Below, one piece after another: positions 11,249 to 22,603 of a stretch of DNA of 64,000 nt (its first letter is position 1; each line of letters opens with the position of its first letter). The stretch lies in the NCBI GenBank assembly GCA_030847615.1, contig JAUMIR010000002.1, positions 237,665,809 through 237,729,808 of the forward strand, written 5' to 3'. This DNA is from Gambelia wislizenii. Taxonomy: Eukaryota > Chordata > Lepidosauria > Squamata > Crotaphytidae. The notes below the pieces were generated by a model. It worked only from the letters and a program-made list of their open reading frames with translations. It had not been told where the DNA came from and searched no databases. A program made the translations under genes and the position numbers.

Positions 11249-11273
11249 AATATTATTATAAATACAAATGTAG

Positions 11274-11531
11274 GAGCACTACACTCTGGGCTAAATACCC
11301 TAAAGGCACCAGATCATGTCTGATCTTGGAAGCTAAGCATGGTCAGCCCTGGTTAGTACTGGGATGGGGAACCACCAACAAATACCAGGTGCTGTAGGCT
11401 ACATTACAGAGTAAGGAACTGGCAAAACCACCTCTGAATATTCCTTGCCTTAAAAAAAAACCCTATGAAATTCATGGGGTTGCCATAAGTTGACAAGTGA
11501 CTTGAAGGCGCTCACACATACGCACACACAT
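11274..11531 (+). mobile_element. 5S-rRNA-derived SINE
   Basis: Residues 11274-11400 follow 5S rRNA: 'gatcatgtctgatcttgg', 'aagctaagcatggtc', 'ggttagtactgggatggg' and 'taccaggtgctgtaggct', covering the internal control region. The rest, including 'ggggttgccataagttgac' and 'cttgaaggcgctcaca', is the tail shared with the tRNA-headed SINEs of this window. This is the composition of SINE3/5S-type SINEs known from vertebrates, including squamates. It is not a functional 5S gene: it is divergent and fused to a SINE tail. Confidence 0.88.
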
Positions 11532-12640
11532 TGGGACTATGAGCAGAATGGCATAATTTCTGTCTAATTTTTGTTTCAGAAATCCATAACAGTTCTTGAC
11601 TGAAAACAACAGGAAGAGCCATCCTCAATCCCCCACCCACTCTCCAATCACTGTCTTGAGAAATCTGGAAAGTCCATGGCCTTCCCCAGCCCTTCATTCA
11701 TACAGACATCTTCTGGCAGAGCTTGAAAAGTTGCTTTTTTGGACCACAGTTCTCAAAATCTCCCAGCAAGCAAGACCACTGGCTATACTGGCTGGTGGAA
11801 TCTGGGAGTTACAGTCTGAAAAGGAACTGCTCTCCTTACTGCTGATAATAGAAAAATATTGCCCCGTACTAGTAACAATGCACTTGCATATTCCATACAG
11901 AGAAGAATTAAGCTTCCACCCCTTCCCAGTAGGGAAGATGAGAGAATCTTTACTTGTTAGACCACTTAACCAGAGGCTAGACACAAAGGAGAACCCCATT
12001 CCCGTGGAATGGGTGGGTGGTTGTCCACAGAGCACAACATGAGGAACAATGTTTTTGCATTGCAAGCTAAATGTCATCTTCCATCAGTTGTGAACAATGA
12101 AGGATTGTAGTCTCCAGTATGAGCTTGTACAGATTTTGAGATCTACAAGGGAGGCTAATATTTCAGACCCACCACCCTTTGAGGCAAATTTGGTGGGGAC
12201 ATAGGAGAGGATCTTATTGGTGGCTGCTCCCAGGCTGCTGAACTAGACAGCCACCCTCCTTGTTGTCTTTCTTCTGGCAGGCAAAAACCTGCTTATCAGG
12301 CACATTTTGGGAAACACATTGGCTGCTGAGAAAGAAGCTTCTAATAGTGCTGTGCTTTTCTACTGATGTGCTTTTTACATTGCTTTTAAATCAGTATAAT
12401 TAAATACATTAGCTACATATGCTGTATATAAAATATAATTTTAATTTATAATGTTCATTATTTTAACATTATACATTATACATTTCAGTGGTTTTATCTT
12501 TTACTTATTTTTTAAAATATTTTGTGAACTGTCCATAGTGCACGCGCATGCACACACACACACATATTAACACCAACATAAACACACAATTATTTTTAAA
12601 TGCATATAACACACACATATACAAACAAAAAAGACATATA
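11532..12640. other. Mostly unassigned; MITE-arm fragment near 11740-11830
   Basis: 'ccacagttctcaaaatctcc' and 'ggaatctgggagttacagtc' form the two arms of a degraded palindromic MITE. A long AT-rich stretch (12360-12540) and CA-rich simple sequence (12545-12600) follow. Confidence 0.35.
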
Positions 12641-12689
12641 CTTTACAAAATTAACTAACAAAACAAATACAAACCAAACTAAAACTTAC

Positions 12690-13075
12690 TAGTGACTTCC
12701 CTGCCCCTTGACTGATGATTATATTCCACTAGTAAAATGCTTCCTTTAAGTGGTATTACAATCAAACTTCTACATTAAGTTGAAACCAAGCTATTTTTTT
12801 TAAAAAAAAAACCTCAAAGTTGATACGTGCCACTCTGTTGTAAAAAAGAAATAAACATATCCCAATCTTCCTTGAAATTAATCAAAGATTTCTCCTTAAT
12901 CAACACTGTCAATTTGTCGATTTCAGCCAATTCACACGTCTTCATTGGCCAAGCTTCTTGTGATAGAATCAAAGCATCTTTCCATTTCTGTGCATACAAC
13001 AGTCTCACTTCTGTGATCATGTATTGTAAAGTTCTCCCATGTTTCTCCTCTGAGTGCTCTCAGTTTGGTTAAATC
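12690..13075 (-). pseudogene. L1-like LINE ORF2 C-terminal fragment
   Basis: A 68-codon minus-strand frame (12814-13020) contains 'LLYAQKWKDA', 'ELAEIDKLTVLI' and 'FKEDWDMFISFL', in the order usual near the C-terminus of L1 ORF2. The frame ends in a stop and is followed by AT- and CA-rich sequence like a LINE 3' region (to about 12360). The fragment is 5' truncated. The call rests on recognition of these motifs only. Confidence 0.55.
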
Positions 13076-13117
13076 TCTTGTTGAGACTAAAACTTCCATA
13101 TTTCCCCAGCCAGCATG

Positions 13118-13148
13118 GCCATCAAATCAATCAGTCAGTCAGTCAGTC
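13118..13148. repeat. (AGTC)n short tandem repeat
   Basis: About six 'agtc' units. Confidence 0.8.
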
Positions 13149-13429
13149 AACAAGAATCTGTCCATTCATCCATTCTCTTACTTATATCTAATATTTATTA
13201 ATTGCCAGCTCTTAGCTACAGCTAAGAGCTCTCCAGAAGAGGTGTGTCAGAAACACAACTAAACTGGAAATCCATATAAAGCCAAACTTTCCTGCCCCCT
13301 ACTTGACATTTAAAACTTCTACACAGGCCCACAGGGCTGAGATGCACGGCAAGATGAGACCAAACTTACGTACTGAACACTGGGTTGAGATTTACCTTGG
13401 AGGAGGAAGCCAACGTTCCATTCAGCCCT

Positions 13430-13585
13430 GCATTCGGTATCATAGGAACATAGAATCCTTCCCAGTCAGACCATTGGTCGACTCTGACTGGCAGCTGTCT
13501 CTCCTCAGGGACTCTGCCTTAGCTCGAATGGAAATCCCTGAGATCTCCTGGTCTAACCAGGCCTAACCCAGCATGGTTTTCAACA
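13430..13585 (-). mobile_element. tRNA-derived SINE 3' fragment
   Basis: 'cagtcagaccattggtcg' and 'ctgactggcagctgtctctc' are the reverse of the SINE tail seen at 3120-3170. Head not preserved. Confidence 0.6.
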
Positions 13586-13791
13586 TCAGACAAGACTGGG
13601 TGCATTTTGGGCAGTGTGGTGTTATGTGATATTCAACAACAGCAGATGCTCTAGATGCTCATTAGTAGAACATAAAGAGGTAATCCTTTCCTTCTTTGCC
13701 CTACTCCAATGGCTTCTGAAACTTGGAAGTATACTGGCTCTGTGTCTTAATTGGTGATAGTCAGAAATATGGGGTATACATTAAATAAATG

Positions 13792-13814
13792 ATAGATAGA
13801 TAGATAGATAGATG
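13792..13814. repeat. (GATA)n microsatellite
   Basis: About five 'gata' units. Confidence 0.9.
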
Positions 13815-14108
13815 TATCCAATTTTTTTATATTTATGCTATCTGGGACTTTAAGCTATCGTGTGGCAGAAAATTCCATCTGTTTTGGAACAGGTGGATCT
13901 GTCTGCCTTGTTACTTTTGAGCAGAGAGAGATTCACCACCACAGCTTTGTTTTTGGTTTTGATTTTGGTGCTAAGGGTGGGGTGGGGATGCAACTCTCAG
14001 TTTAGCTATTTTATGCCTTTCTTTCTTCATTAGAGTTGGTGCAGCAGAATGGATAAAGAGGTGACCTGGGAAGTCCAGCACCCAAATTTTATTCCATTTA
14101 TCAATGGC

Positions 14109-14110
<2 letters not shown>

Positions 14111-14146
<36 letters not shown>
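14111..14146. repeat. (TA)n microsatellite
   Basis: Eighteen or so TA units. Confidence 0.95.
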
Positions 14147-14149
<3 letters not shown>

Positions 14150-14626
14150 AAGAAATGCCTCGTCCAAAAAAGAGGACACAGATCTGCGCAAAATATGTAC
14201 ATGCTAATTTGTTTGCATAGATGAAAACTTTAGAAATAGCATACATCTCACCAGCAACAACAAAATGCATCTCACCATAGTCAGGGGGAAGGCAGTGACC
14301 AGGTGACCCATGTGCCTGCTAAGACCGTGGGACAATGCTGCTTACAACTCAAAGGCCTCTCCCTTTTCCACTTTCCTACAGATCCTTATTGTCAGGATAC
14401 CTTCAGACCTGGACAAGACAGACCTTTGAACAGAGGATGCCTTCAGACAGCAGTCTGTCCTTGGAGAGCCTTCTCAGGAGAAGACTCATCCCCTGTAAAG
14501 AAGGGCATGTGGCCACCCTGGCCATTATGTATCAGGTGGCTTTTAGAAAGCCAGACTTTAGCTTCCCATCTGTAATGTGGACAACATAAACATTGGCCTA
14601 GGTTGGTTGTTGTAAAGATTACAGTA

Positions 14627-14842
14627 TAGTTGTCCCTTCATATTCGCTGGGGTTTGGTTCCAGGACCCCCTGTGGATACCAAAATCCGTGAATACTCAAG
14701 TCCCATTATATGCAATGGCATAGCAAAATGGTGCCCCTTATATAAGATGGCAAAATCAAGGTTTGCTTTTTGAATTATTATATTTAAAGAATATGTTCAA
14801 GCCATGAATACTTAAATCCATGGATATGGAGGGACAACTGTA
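14627..14842 (+). mobile_element. Tigger-like non-autonomous element, 'cagttgtccctcc' family, copy 1
   Basis: Begins 'tagttgtcccttcatattcg' and ends 'gagggacaactgta'. Interior blocks 'ggtttggttccaggacccc', 'cccattatatgcaatggc' and 'gatggcaaaatcaaggtttg' recur in copies at 29994-30135, 34601-34826, 35816-36056, 45590-45797 and 62044-62271. TA-flanked short TIRs indicate a mariner/Tigger-type MITE. Confidence 0.85.
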
Positions 14843-17354
14843 CTGAGCAAATGTACAGAATATCCTTTGGGCAGTCATGGCGCGGGGGGGGGGAATGGAT
14901 ATGAACTTTGCTGTTGGTATGTGTTGTTATCAACCCCTCTTCTCTCCCCTCCTACCAAGCATTGTCTTTAAAGCCTGGGGCTCTCCTATTTGGCTGTGCC
15001 AGGCAGCGACTAACTTTCAGTGCAAGGGAGTTATGTGGCAAGCAGGATGTACTGAAGTGGGGTGGGTGTGTTTATTGTGTGGGGTAGGAAGGGAGGGAGC
15101 AAGGAAAGGGACATGTTCCCTTTTTGGTAGAATAGCCAAGGCAGTCCCTTTTCTGTGCCGGGCCTGCCATTGCTCTGTGGCCCAGGCTTGGTTTAGATGA
15201 ATCATCATTTTGAGTGAACACACAAACCATAATTAGCTTTGGAATATAAATATGGAAAGTTCGGCGAATGTTACTGACCAATATAGCTCCCTGGCTCATT
15301 ATCTGCACCCGGGCTGCTCCACACAGCTATTTTCTGAACAAAGGGCCTCACTTTTCCAGTTATTTAAATAAAGCTCGGGGAGATTTATGGGACCTAGAGG
15401 CTGGGGGGGGGGGGAGATGCCTGGCTGTTTAGCAAAGCTCTGTGGGGCCAGAATCTTTCCCACTGAGGAGAGGCAGACATGAACACTCTACAGCACCCAT
15501 CCTGGCTCTCAGCCTCTGAGGGAGTGAGGAATGGATGAGAGCTATGAAAATGGTCAAATATTTACCTCAGCAAACACATGACTGACTGGAATGGGAGATA
15601 TAGGCTGCTGGGTCCACACTGAGCTAAAGTGGCTGAGGAGCAATTCCACTGAATGAAATTTTACTTGCTTCAGACAGTACATTTTTCTGTATTCTCTGTT
15701 CTTAAGCTTGGAAAAGAATAAAGATTCAAGGAGCTATCCCGCCCAGTTCCAGTTTTGAACAATAATCAGCCAGATGTCTCTGTGAAGACCAGAAGCAGGG
15801 CACAGAGGGAAAACCTCAACCCCTTCATTGTTTGACCTTAGCAACTGGTAGATTGTCTCTGGATATGGAAGTTCTACTTAGCCATTGGATGTATGGCCAT
15901 CACCATACGTTTGTGGCTGTGAATTCTATAAGTCTAATAAGCATTGTTTGAGGAAATGTTTCCTTTTGTCTGTCCTGAATATTTTATTGAGTGCCTCTTG
16001 AGTTCTGGCCTTAGGAGGGAAGAGGAATATTTTCATTCTGTCCCCTTTCTCCATAACATTCATCATAACTATATAAACATCTATCATCTTACCCCTCCCC
16101 CCACTTAGGCTGCAGTTCTATAAATCTTACCTGGGAGTAAATCCTGTTAAATTAAATGAGATTATGAAGATGCCAGCCACAGATGCAGGCGAAACGTCAG
16201 AAATAAACTCTTCCAGAACCCAGCCTCACAGCCCAAAACCCCCAAGGAAAATCTATAAATGAGATTACTTCTGAGTAGATATGGGAAAGAATGCACTTTC
16301 AATAATCTTTTCACTCAAAATGTAAAAAAAAAAAAAAAAAAAAAGGTCTTAAAACTTTAGCCTTTCTTGAAATGGAAGGTTCTATAAGTCCTTCTCATTT
16401 TTTGGTGGTATTTTTTTCAGCCCAGGTCAGCAAATGGCACCCAAAATAATCAAGAGGTTGACCTGCAGCTGAGGATATCCTCTCAACTACACCTCCTGAG
16501 GGCCAGTTTCACAACAGCAGGCCAGGTAGGCATTTTCTGTGTATATCCTGAAAATGGGCAAATACCTTTATCTGAAGGCACACTGAAGGCTGAATCACAG
16601 TATTTTCTACATTGTCTCTTATGGAATTGGCTTTTTTATCCCAGCAGCTTGCAGAGGGTGGGGTGGGGTGGGGGGATGTAGTTGTTTTCTTTTGTTTAGT
16701 ATACAGGTTTTATATTTTTGAGCAACATGGCCTCCTAGATATTGTTGGACTGCAGCTCCCAGTATTCCTCCTCACTGGGCTGCATGATTCCTTCCCCTGT
16801 TTCTGATTCTATCTTATTTTATGAGTTCTTATTTTATTATTCTTATTTTATTTTATTGGTTCTTTTAAATTATTATTAAAGGCCTCTGTGGAATAATCTG
16901 TCTCTGTGATTCTCAGAAATATAAGACAGGTCCTTCTGGGGAGATACAGAGAATTTACCAGGGAAGACATAGATTTCCCCCCCGCCCCTTACTGGTCCTT
17001 TCCTATGTATGTGTGTCTTTACCAGGTCAGGAGGCAGGAGAAAGATGCCATCATTCCTTGTGATCTAGTGATACAGTGGTGGTAAACAACACAGAGAGAA
17101 GCATACCTCTATGCCAAAGCACCTGCTTATATTTAGAAGATAGCAAATTAAATCCCTAGCTTTCCCCAGTCAAAAAATTCTAGTTTTTTCTGGTTCTAAT
17201 GCTCAGTTGTCACATAAGGACCTAATACTGTCAGCTGCCAGACCATTAATAGCACAGCACTGGAAATCAGGAAACATATGGAGCATTACTTTGTGATATG
17301 GAAACAGATGGGATTTAGGATTCTAAGAAAAATTATTATATGCAGTCAAAAAGG
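14843..17354. other. Mostly single-copy sequence with small repeat pieces
   Basis: 15180-15400 is notable for its smooth, low-repeat, TAATTA-bearing composition ('ccataattagctttgg'). 16160-16240 holds 'cacagatgcaggcgaaacgt', a piece of an unidentified reptile interspersed repeat. A polyA run lies at 16322-16344 and a MITE arm ('attgttggactgcagctcc') at 16738-16760. Confidence 0.35.
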
Positions 17355-17559
17355 AAATCCACACTACACAAATAATCCAATTTGAAACTGGATTATTTGC
17401 CATGGCTCCTTCCTAGATTAGTCATTTGGTGAGGCACCAGTACTCTTTGGCAGAGAAAGCTAAAGACCGTGTAAAACTACAGACCCCAAGATTCCATAGG
17501 AAAGAGCCATGGCAAATAATCCAGTTTCAAACTGGATTGTTTGTGTAGTGTGTGGATTT
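17355..17559. mobile_element. Palindromic MITE (hAT-like), copy 2
   Basis: Ends 'aaatccacactacacaaat' and 'gtgtagtgtgtggattt' match the element at 552-764; the arms include 'gaaactggattatttgcc' and its complement. Its loop differs from copy 1. Confidence 0.75.
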
Positions 17560-18567
17560 GGCAAGGGTACAGATATCTTCACAGAAACTAGGTTCACCTC
17601 TATTTGCAGAACAATAATCAATCAACAGACCCAAGAAAACAAGCTCTAATCACTCCAGGTCATACATGGATGCCTGATTATACACATATATACAATAAAT
17701 GATGTGAATGTTTTGCAATGGTGTTACTTAATTTGTTTCATAAATTGTAATTTCATAATTGCCTTTTCAATAGAAGATTTTTTTCTTTTAAAAAAAAGCT
17801 TTATGCTTAAAAAAAAAAGACTTACTTTCCACTGGATGTAACTGGGCTCAGATGGAATATTGCTAGCGGTCTGACTCTATATAAAGCACCTTTGGAGGTT
17901 TATTATATTCTTGTGGTATGTATCACTGCTCAGACAGTGAAAGGACAATTTACTTTCTTGGGGTGCTTAAGGGACCACCAATGAGACTGAAGTACAGGAA
18001 GCTGTGGCTTGCTCCCCCTTATCCTCCCTTTATTCCACAGCCCTTTGTCCGAGGAGAGGAAGTGTGTGTGGAATAGAGACTAAAGTTATGAAACTGGCAA
18101 AGACTCTCATTCACACAGTATCTCAGCCACAAGCTCACTAAATGGCCTTAGATGAACATCTACTCAATGCTTGCCTTAAAGTTTGTCATATGGACACTGT
18201 AGCACTGGTGGAGCCTACCTTACCAAGCTGTTGTGAGGACTGTTGAAATTATGTTTATGGAGTATTTCAAACACACTGTGGGTGCCGCTAATAACTTTTC
18301 TTATCTTTTTTTCCTCACCTGGCTTTTGGAAATCATGCAACCATAAATCATTTTATTGTATTTTTAAATGAAAATAATTGTTATGACACATGGATTGAAA
18401 TACATGTAGGTGACCCCATATGAACTTCCAAGAAAAACATTACCAAATATCTTTTCTAGAGACAAAGTTCAGATATATGAGTACAAGGGACCCATACTCA
18501 GTTGCAAACAAGGAAACAGTTTATTAACAGATCTCAAGAAGACACAGAACTATGGAGAATTATAATA
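17560..18567. other. No recognisable feature
   Basis: Two A-rich runs near 17790 and 17808. Nothing else recognised. Confidence 0.35.
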
Positions 18568-19660
18568 CAGGTCGGCCCCCATATCCATGGGGAATACTTT
18601 CCAAGATCCCCTTGGATACCTGAAACTGTGGATAATAGAGAACCCTATTATTGTCAATTAGATGTATTACCCTAAGAGGTTGGAGGGGGGCGGGTGTTGG
18701 AGTCCCACCCACAATGCCAGTGTCTCCTTAAAGTCTGGAGGAATTATAAGCTCAAAAGGAGGCCTGTGAGAGGGTAACTTGGGGATCTTTTCACCTGTGT
18801 ATACCAGTACTAACTGTAGAGAGCACTCCAGTTAAAGTCAAACAAAGTATTGGGATATGCTAACATACAAGAACCACTCTTAAGAACCATACAAGGCTAT
18901 TAGAAAGTAAGGAGTGAAGGCTTGGATACAGAAAAGTCAGGGGTGGAAGGGTAATAGTTACCAGTCTTGGAGAAAGAGGACTCAGACAGCATCTGAGGGT
19001 GGCACAGAGGAGTCCGGCAGAATGGAGGGGTCTGTCAGTCTGCGGCACACTTAGCTGGAGTCTAGGCTGGGATTTTTATACCTTATTTCATATCCTAAGG
19101 GGGTACTCTGGTCATGACAAAACCTAGGTGGCTTTCCCACTGGATAGACAAAGGGAACAAAACTCAACTGATTGCTTTGGTTTCAGCAAGACAAAACAGT
19201 GATAGTTCTGCAGCAACTTCTTAATGGTTGGTCCGGTAGTGGGTATAGGAGAGGTAAGGGTTCAGGAAAGGTGACTTGTTTTCATGATTGAATTATTGCT
19301 TGAAATATCCAAGACTGGAAGAAAGGATTAGCAAATACCTCCTTAACGACTGTGTTTACTAAGGGGCTTTCTGCATAATCTTAACTTGGACTTTTCCCAC
19401 CATTATATTTCTAGATACATCACAGGTCATTGTGACCTTACTGACCTCCAGTCTGCCTAACCCTGGAAAATATCCAATATGTCCAGTTATGAGATACCAC
19501 AGTGAGGGGCTAGTAGGGCATACTAACAGGTGAATGCCAGAAGTTGACCATACAATAGCATTGGAGGACCTAGAAATGCCTAGAGAAACCCTGTTTTTTT
19601 TCAGACACGGATAAGTGAAACTGTGGATACTGAATCCATGGATATGGGAATTGACCTGTA
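18568..19660. mobile_element. Tigger-like element ('caggtcaaccc' family) split by an LTR
   Basis: Left half 18568-18660 starts 'caggtcggcccccatatcc' and runs to 'gtggataatagagaaccc'; right half 19536-19660 has 'cattggaggacctagaaa' and ends 'gggaattgacctgta'. The intact order is seen in the opposite orientation at 60843-61074. The 875 bp between the halves is LTR copy 2. Confidence 0.75.
18661..19535 (-). mobile_element. LTR of an endogenous LTR retroelement, copy 2
   Basis: Read on the minus strand it follows LTR copy 1 block by block: start near 19530, 'ccccttagtaaacacag', 'ggtatttgctaatcc', TATA-like 'ggtataaaaatc' (19071-19082), 'cagttagtactggtatac' and 'gagcttataattcc'. Past that lies about 75 bp of leader with 'ctggcattgtgggtgg' (about 18703-18719). 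The polyA signal of copy 1 is not conserved. A leader without a second LTR means this is not a clean solo LTR. Confidence 0.65.
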
Positions 19661-19720
19661 TCTATATACATGCAAAGCTTGGCTAACTACCAGTTATTAT
19701 CACTGGAATAATTGATGTGT

Positions 19721-19724
<4 letters not shown>

Positions 19725-19773
<49 letters not shown>

Positions 19774-19800
19774 GCACAGAGACCCCACACACACATACAC
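19725..19800. repeat. (TC)n(AC)n compound microsatellite
   Basis: TC run followed by CA-rich sequence; the CA tract continues after the inserted hAT-like element at 20387-20406. Confidence 0.95.
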
Positions 19801-20386
19801 AGAGTGGCATCACTAGGGTTGGTGTCACCCAGTGTGGTAGCTCATGGTGTCACCCCCATGGACCTCCTCCTTTACCAGACCATACAGAACCCTTAGTACA
19901 GTAGGACCCCCGTATCCACTGATTCATTATCCACTGATTCAGTTATCCACGGGACACAAAACAGTATGCCTACCATAGAGTCTTCCTAGAAAACGTGTCT
20001 TCTCTAGCCATTTTCTAGGTCCTCCAAGGCAACTCTATGGTATTTTAAACCAGAAGTCCCATAATTTTCAATGGTGTTTGCTATTATCCACAGTTTTCGG
20101 TATCCACAGCCCCCCCAGAACCAATTCTCAGCAGATATGGGAGTCCTACTGTAAGCCCATCAAATTATGCAATCTGAGCATGACTTTGAGGGTCACTGAA
20201 AACCCACATGCTGGAGAAGAATAAGAAGGAAGGCTTGCCTGTGTGGACACAGTGCCAGGAATATTTTTATTAAAAACAATAAATTTCTGCTGAAACACTG
20301 CACAAAAATTTTATAGACAGTCATTTTGGTGTCACCACCTCTGATGGTATCACCTGGTGTGGTCCAGCCCCCTAGTGACGCCACTG
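19801..20386. mobile_element. hAT-like element 'agtggcatcactaggg', holding a Tigger-like element
   Basis: The left end 'agtggcatcactaggg' pairs with the right end 'ccctagtgacgccact'. Matching 'ggtgtcacccagtgtgg' and 'ccacctctgatggtatcacc' lie just inside. It sits in a CA tract and is itself interrupted at 19899-20151. Confidence 0.7.
19899..20151 (+). mobile_element. Tigger-like element, 'cagtaggacccc' family
   Basis: Starts 'cagtaggacccccgtatcca', ends 'gatatgggagtcctactg', with TA at both edges. Among the best-preserved copies of this family in the window. Confidence 0.85.
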
Positions 20387-20852
20387 CGCGTGTGCACGCA
20401 CACACATAGGTTTCAAGTGTACTAGTCCAGGAGTGAGGTGGAGAAGGAAGAGAGAATAAAGAGATAATAAAGCATTGATTTTGAGAGGGTTTCTGCTGGT
20501 TGGTAATGATAGATAAGAGCACTGGAGAAGTCCATTCATTAGTTTATGGTGAAACAGATAAAAAAATGGGATAGGAATGTGAGGGTCTCATTTAGAGGAA
20601 TCAATGGTAGTGGAGGCAGAGAAGTCTTAAGAGTATTCTGGAGGCCAAGCAAGGGTTGGGTGGAGAAGCAGGAAAGGGGAATGCCTCATGTTCAGCCTTT
20701 GGTAGAAGAGGTCTGGGGGCTGAACCAGGCACACCTCTGATAAGGCAGGCAACAATCAAGTCTCTATTGTTGATGAGGGCAAGAGAATCCTGGCAAGAGG
20801 AACTGATCCAGTCCTACGCCAAGCCCAACAAGTGACTCTGGCTGCCTACAGT
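20387..20852. other. CA tract remainder, then unassigned
   Basis: 'gcgtgtgcacgcacacac' is the far side of the interrupted microsatellite. Nothing further recognised. Confidence 0.35.
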
Positions 20853-21221
20853 ATACCCTCCAACATCTCACAGATGAAAACTGGGACACCTGTGGCCAAA
20901 CAACATCAGAGTGTGGTCAAGATGGCAAACATTATTAATGAGAAAGAACACAACAAGCTAGGAGAGGCTGTGGCAGTTTGCTTTTGCCTGAGCCTACTGG
21001 GAAGGGCAAGAGCCTGCTCCCCTCACCCTTGCTGAGTTAATTGAGTGCAAACTACTTTGGTAGCTTGAACTCAGCTTGCAGCAGCTGAAGTAAGCTGAGG
21101 ACAAAGGGGGAAAATCAAAGGAAGATAGAGAATCTGGGACATTTAGAAAGCAACTTTAAAAAATAGGATTCCAGAAAATTGATTGGGACTGCCCCTGCCA
21201 ATTCAGGAAAATTGGAGGGTA
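20853..21221 (+). mobile_element. TIR element 'taccctccaac', copy 1
   Basis: Ends 'taccctccaacatctcacag' and 'aaaattggagggta' are inverted repeats. Interior blocks 'catcagagtgtggtcaagat', 'cagtttgcttttgcctgag' and 'gctgaggacaaag' define the family. Other copies: 32399-32768, 37629-37998, 45318-46045, 50308-54268 and fragments at 21950 and 22604. No transposase. Confidence 0.8.
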
Positions 21222-21729
21222 TTCTATGGCAGAGGAAGCCAGAGGTTCCATGCTCTATCTGGGTTTGCCCAGGGACATGTAGTTCAGGTCTCCCACTTCT
21301 GCAAAATGAATCTGGAAAGGCAGGCAGCAAGTGAATCCCATCAGCGTCTCTCTGAGGCAGAGGCTGGGAGACACAGGGAATGGAAGAAAGGTTAGCAGCA
21401 AAGTAGGAAGCCCAAGCACTTGTCAGAATTTTAAAAAAAACTGCCCTGCCTGCTATTTGTCTGAAGAGAAAGGGGTGAAGGAGACTCTTACAGGTTTTTT
21501 TTTTTTTGTGGTGGTGTTACCTACACTGGTGTGTGTGTGTGTGTGTGCGCGCATGCCACTAGGGGAGGCTTGCTTCACAGCTCCTGCTGTGCTGTTGACA
21601 AATGGAAAAAAGGTAGATAATGCAATTAGTTCAGCAATTAGCCTTATCATACAAGAGTGAAGGCAGCAGTTCACACAGCCTTAAGGAGAGTTCACGACTT
21701 AATCAGAATGTTAACAAAACTACACTCAT
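21222..21729. other. No gene; short (GT)n at 21528-21552
   Basis: A T-run at 21495-21507 and a GT/GC run at 21528-21552. Nothing else recognised. Confidence 0.4.
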
Positions 21730-21779
21730 TCCTCCACATTTGCAGGTTACTATTTGCTGCTGCCACCACTGCTGCCCTA

Positions 21780-21910
21780 TACAGGGCCGAAAAAATATGT
21801 TCTTTCTAGGCATTTCTAGGTCCTCAGCACAATTCTATGGTAAACTACCAGCTGATTCTATGGTCAGCTACCAGCTGATTCTATGGTCAGCTACCAGCTA
21901 TGGTCCACAC
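21780..21910. repeat. Tigger-like fragment with a local 3x tandem repeat
   Basis: 'tttctaggcatttctaggtc' is a piece of the Tigger-like family seen at 60843. From 21835 a 23-bp unit, 'gctgattctatggtcagc' plus 'tacca', is repeated almost three times. Confidence 0.55.
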
Positions 21911-21949
21911 CTCTTCTTTGTCCTTAGTTTACTTCAAATAGAGTTCAAA

Positions 21950-22070
21950 GTGCAAAAGTAGTTTGCACTCAGTTTACTCAGTGGGGGGAGAGGTGAGGGG
22001 GGCAGTATCTTGCCTTTCCCAGTAGGCTCAGGCAAAAGCAAACAGTCACAGCTTCTCCTAACTTGTCTGT
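21950..22070 (-). mobile_element. Fragment of the 'taccctccaac' TIR element
   Basis: 'tttgcactcagtttactcag' and 'caggcaaaagcaaac' are the reverse of blocks in 20853-21221. Confidence 0.65.
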
Positions 22071-22262
22071 GTTGGACTAGCCCCTGGGGAGACCAGGATC
22101 CAAATCCCCACTCAGCCATTGAAACCCACTGGGTGATCTTCACCAAGTCACAATCTCTCAGCCTCAGAGGAAGGCAAAGGCAAAGGCAAACTCCCTCTGA
22201 ACAAATCCTGTCAAGAAAACCCTATGAGAGGGTCATCATAAGTCAGAGTTGACATGAAGGTG
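22071..22262 (+). mobile_element. tRNA-derived SINE
   Basis: Lacks the first part of the head but keeps 'ccactcagccattgaaaccc', 'cagcctcagaggaaggc' and the tail 'cataagtcagagttgac'. It is followed by (CAA)n(CAG)n. Confidence 0.8.
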
Positions 22263-22265
22263 CTC

Positions 22266-22309
22266 ACAACAACAACAACAACAACAACAACAGCAGCAGC
22301 AGCAGCAAC
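22266..22309. repeat. (CAA)n(CAG)n microsatellite
   Basis: SINE tail expansion; about eight CAA and six CAG units. Confidence 0.95.
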
Positions 22310-22603
22310 ATATTTAGGCTGAGAGGCCATGTTTGGCTCAAGTATGGCATGGCTGGGATTTTACCTGATCCACAATGTGCATTGAGCAGGAGTAGAAGGA
22401 GCTCATCATAGAGATCTTTTGACCAGGGTCTGATAAAAGGCATTTTGATTTTACAAGAAAGTATTATATAATATTGATAATTATGTATCATAGTTATTAT
22501 TAATCATGCTGTGCACATTTACTGATTGATTTTGATTGTTTTTTTCAAGCTTTCTTAAACTCACTATGTAAATTCCAAAGTTTTGCTATTTAAAATAGTA
22601 GTT

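Noticed and set aside
11274..11400. Functional 5S rRNA gene
   Set aside because: Divergent from 5S rRNA and fused to a SINE tail; best explained as a SINE head.
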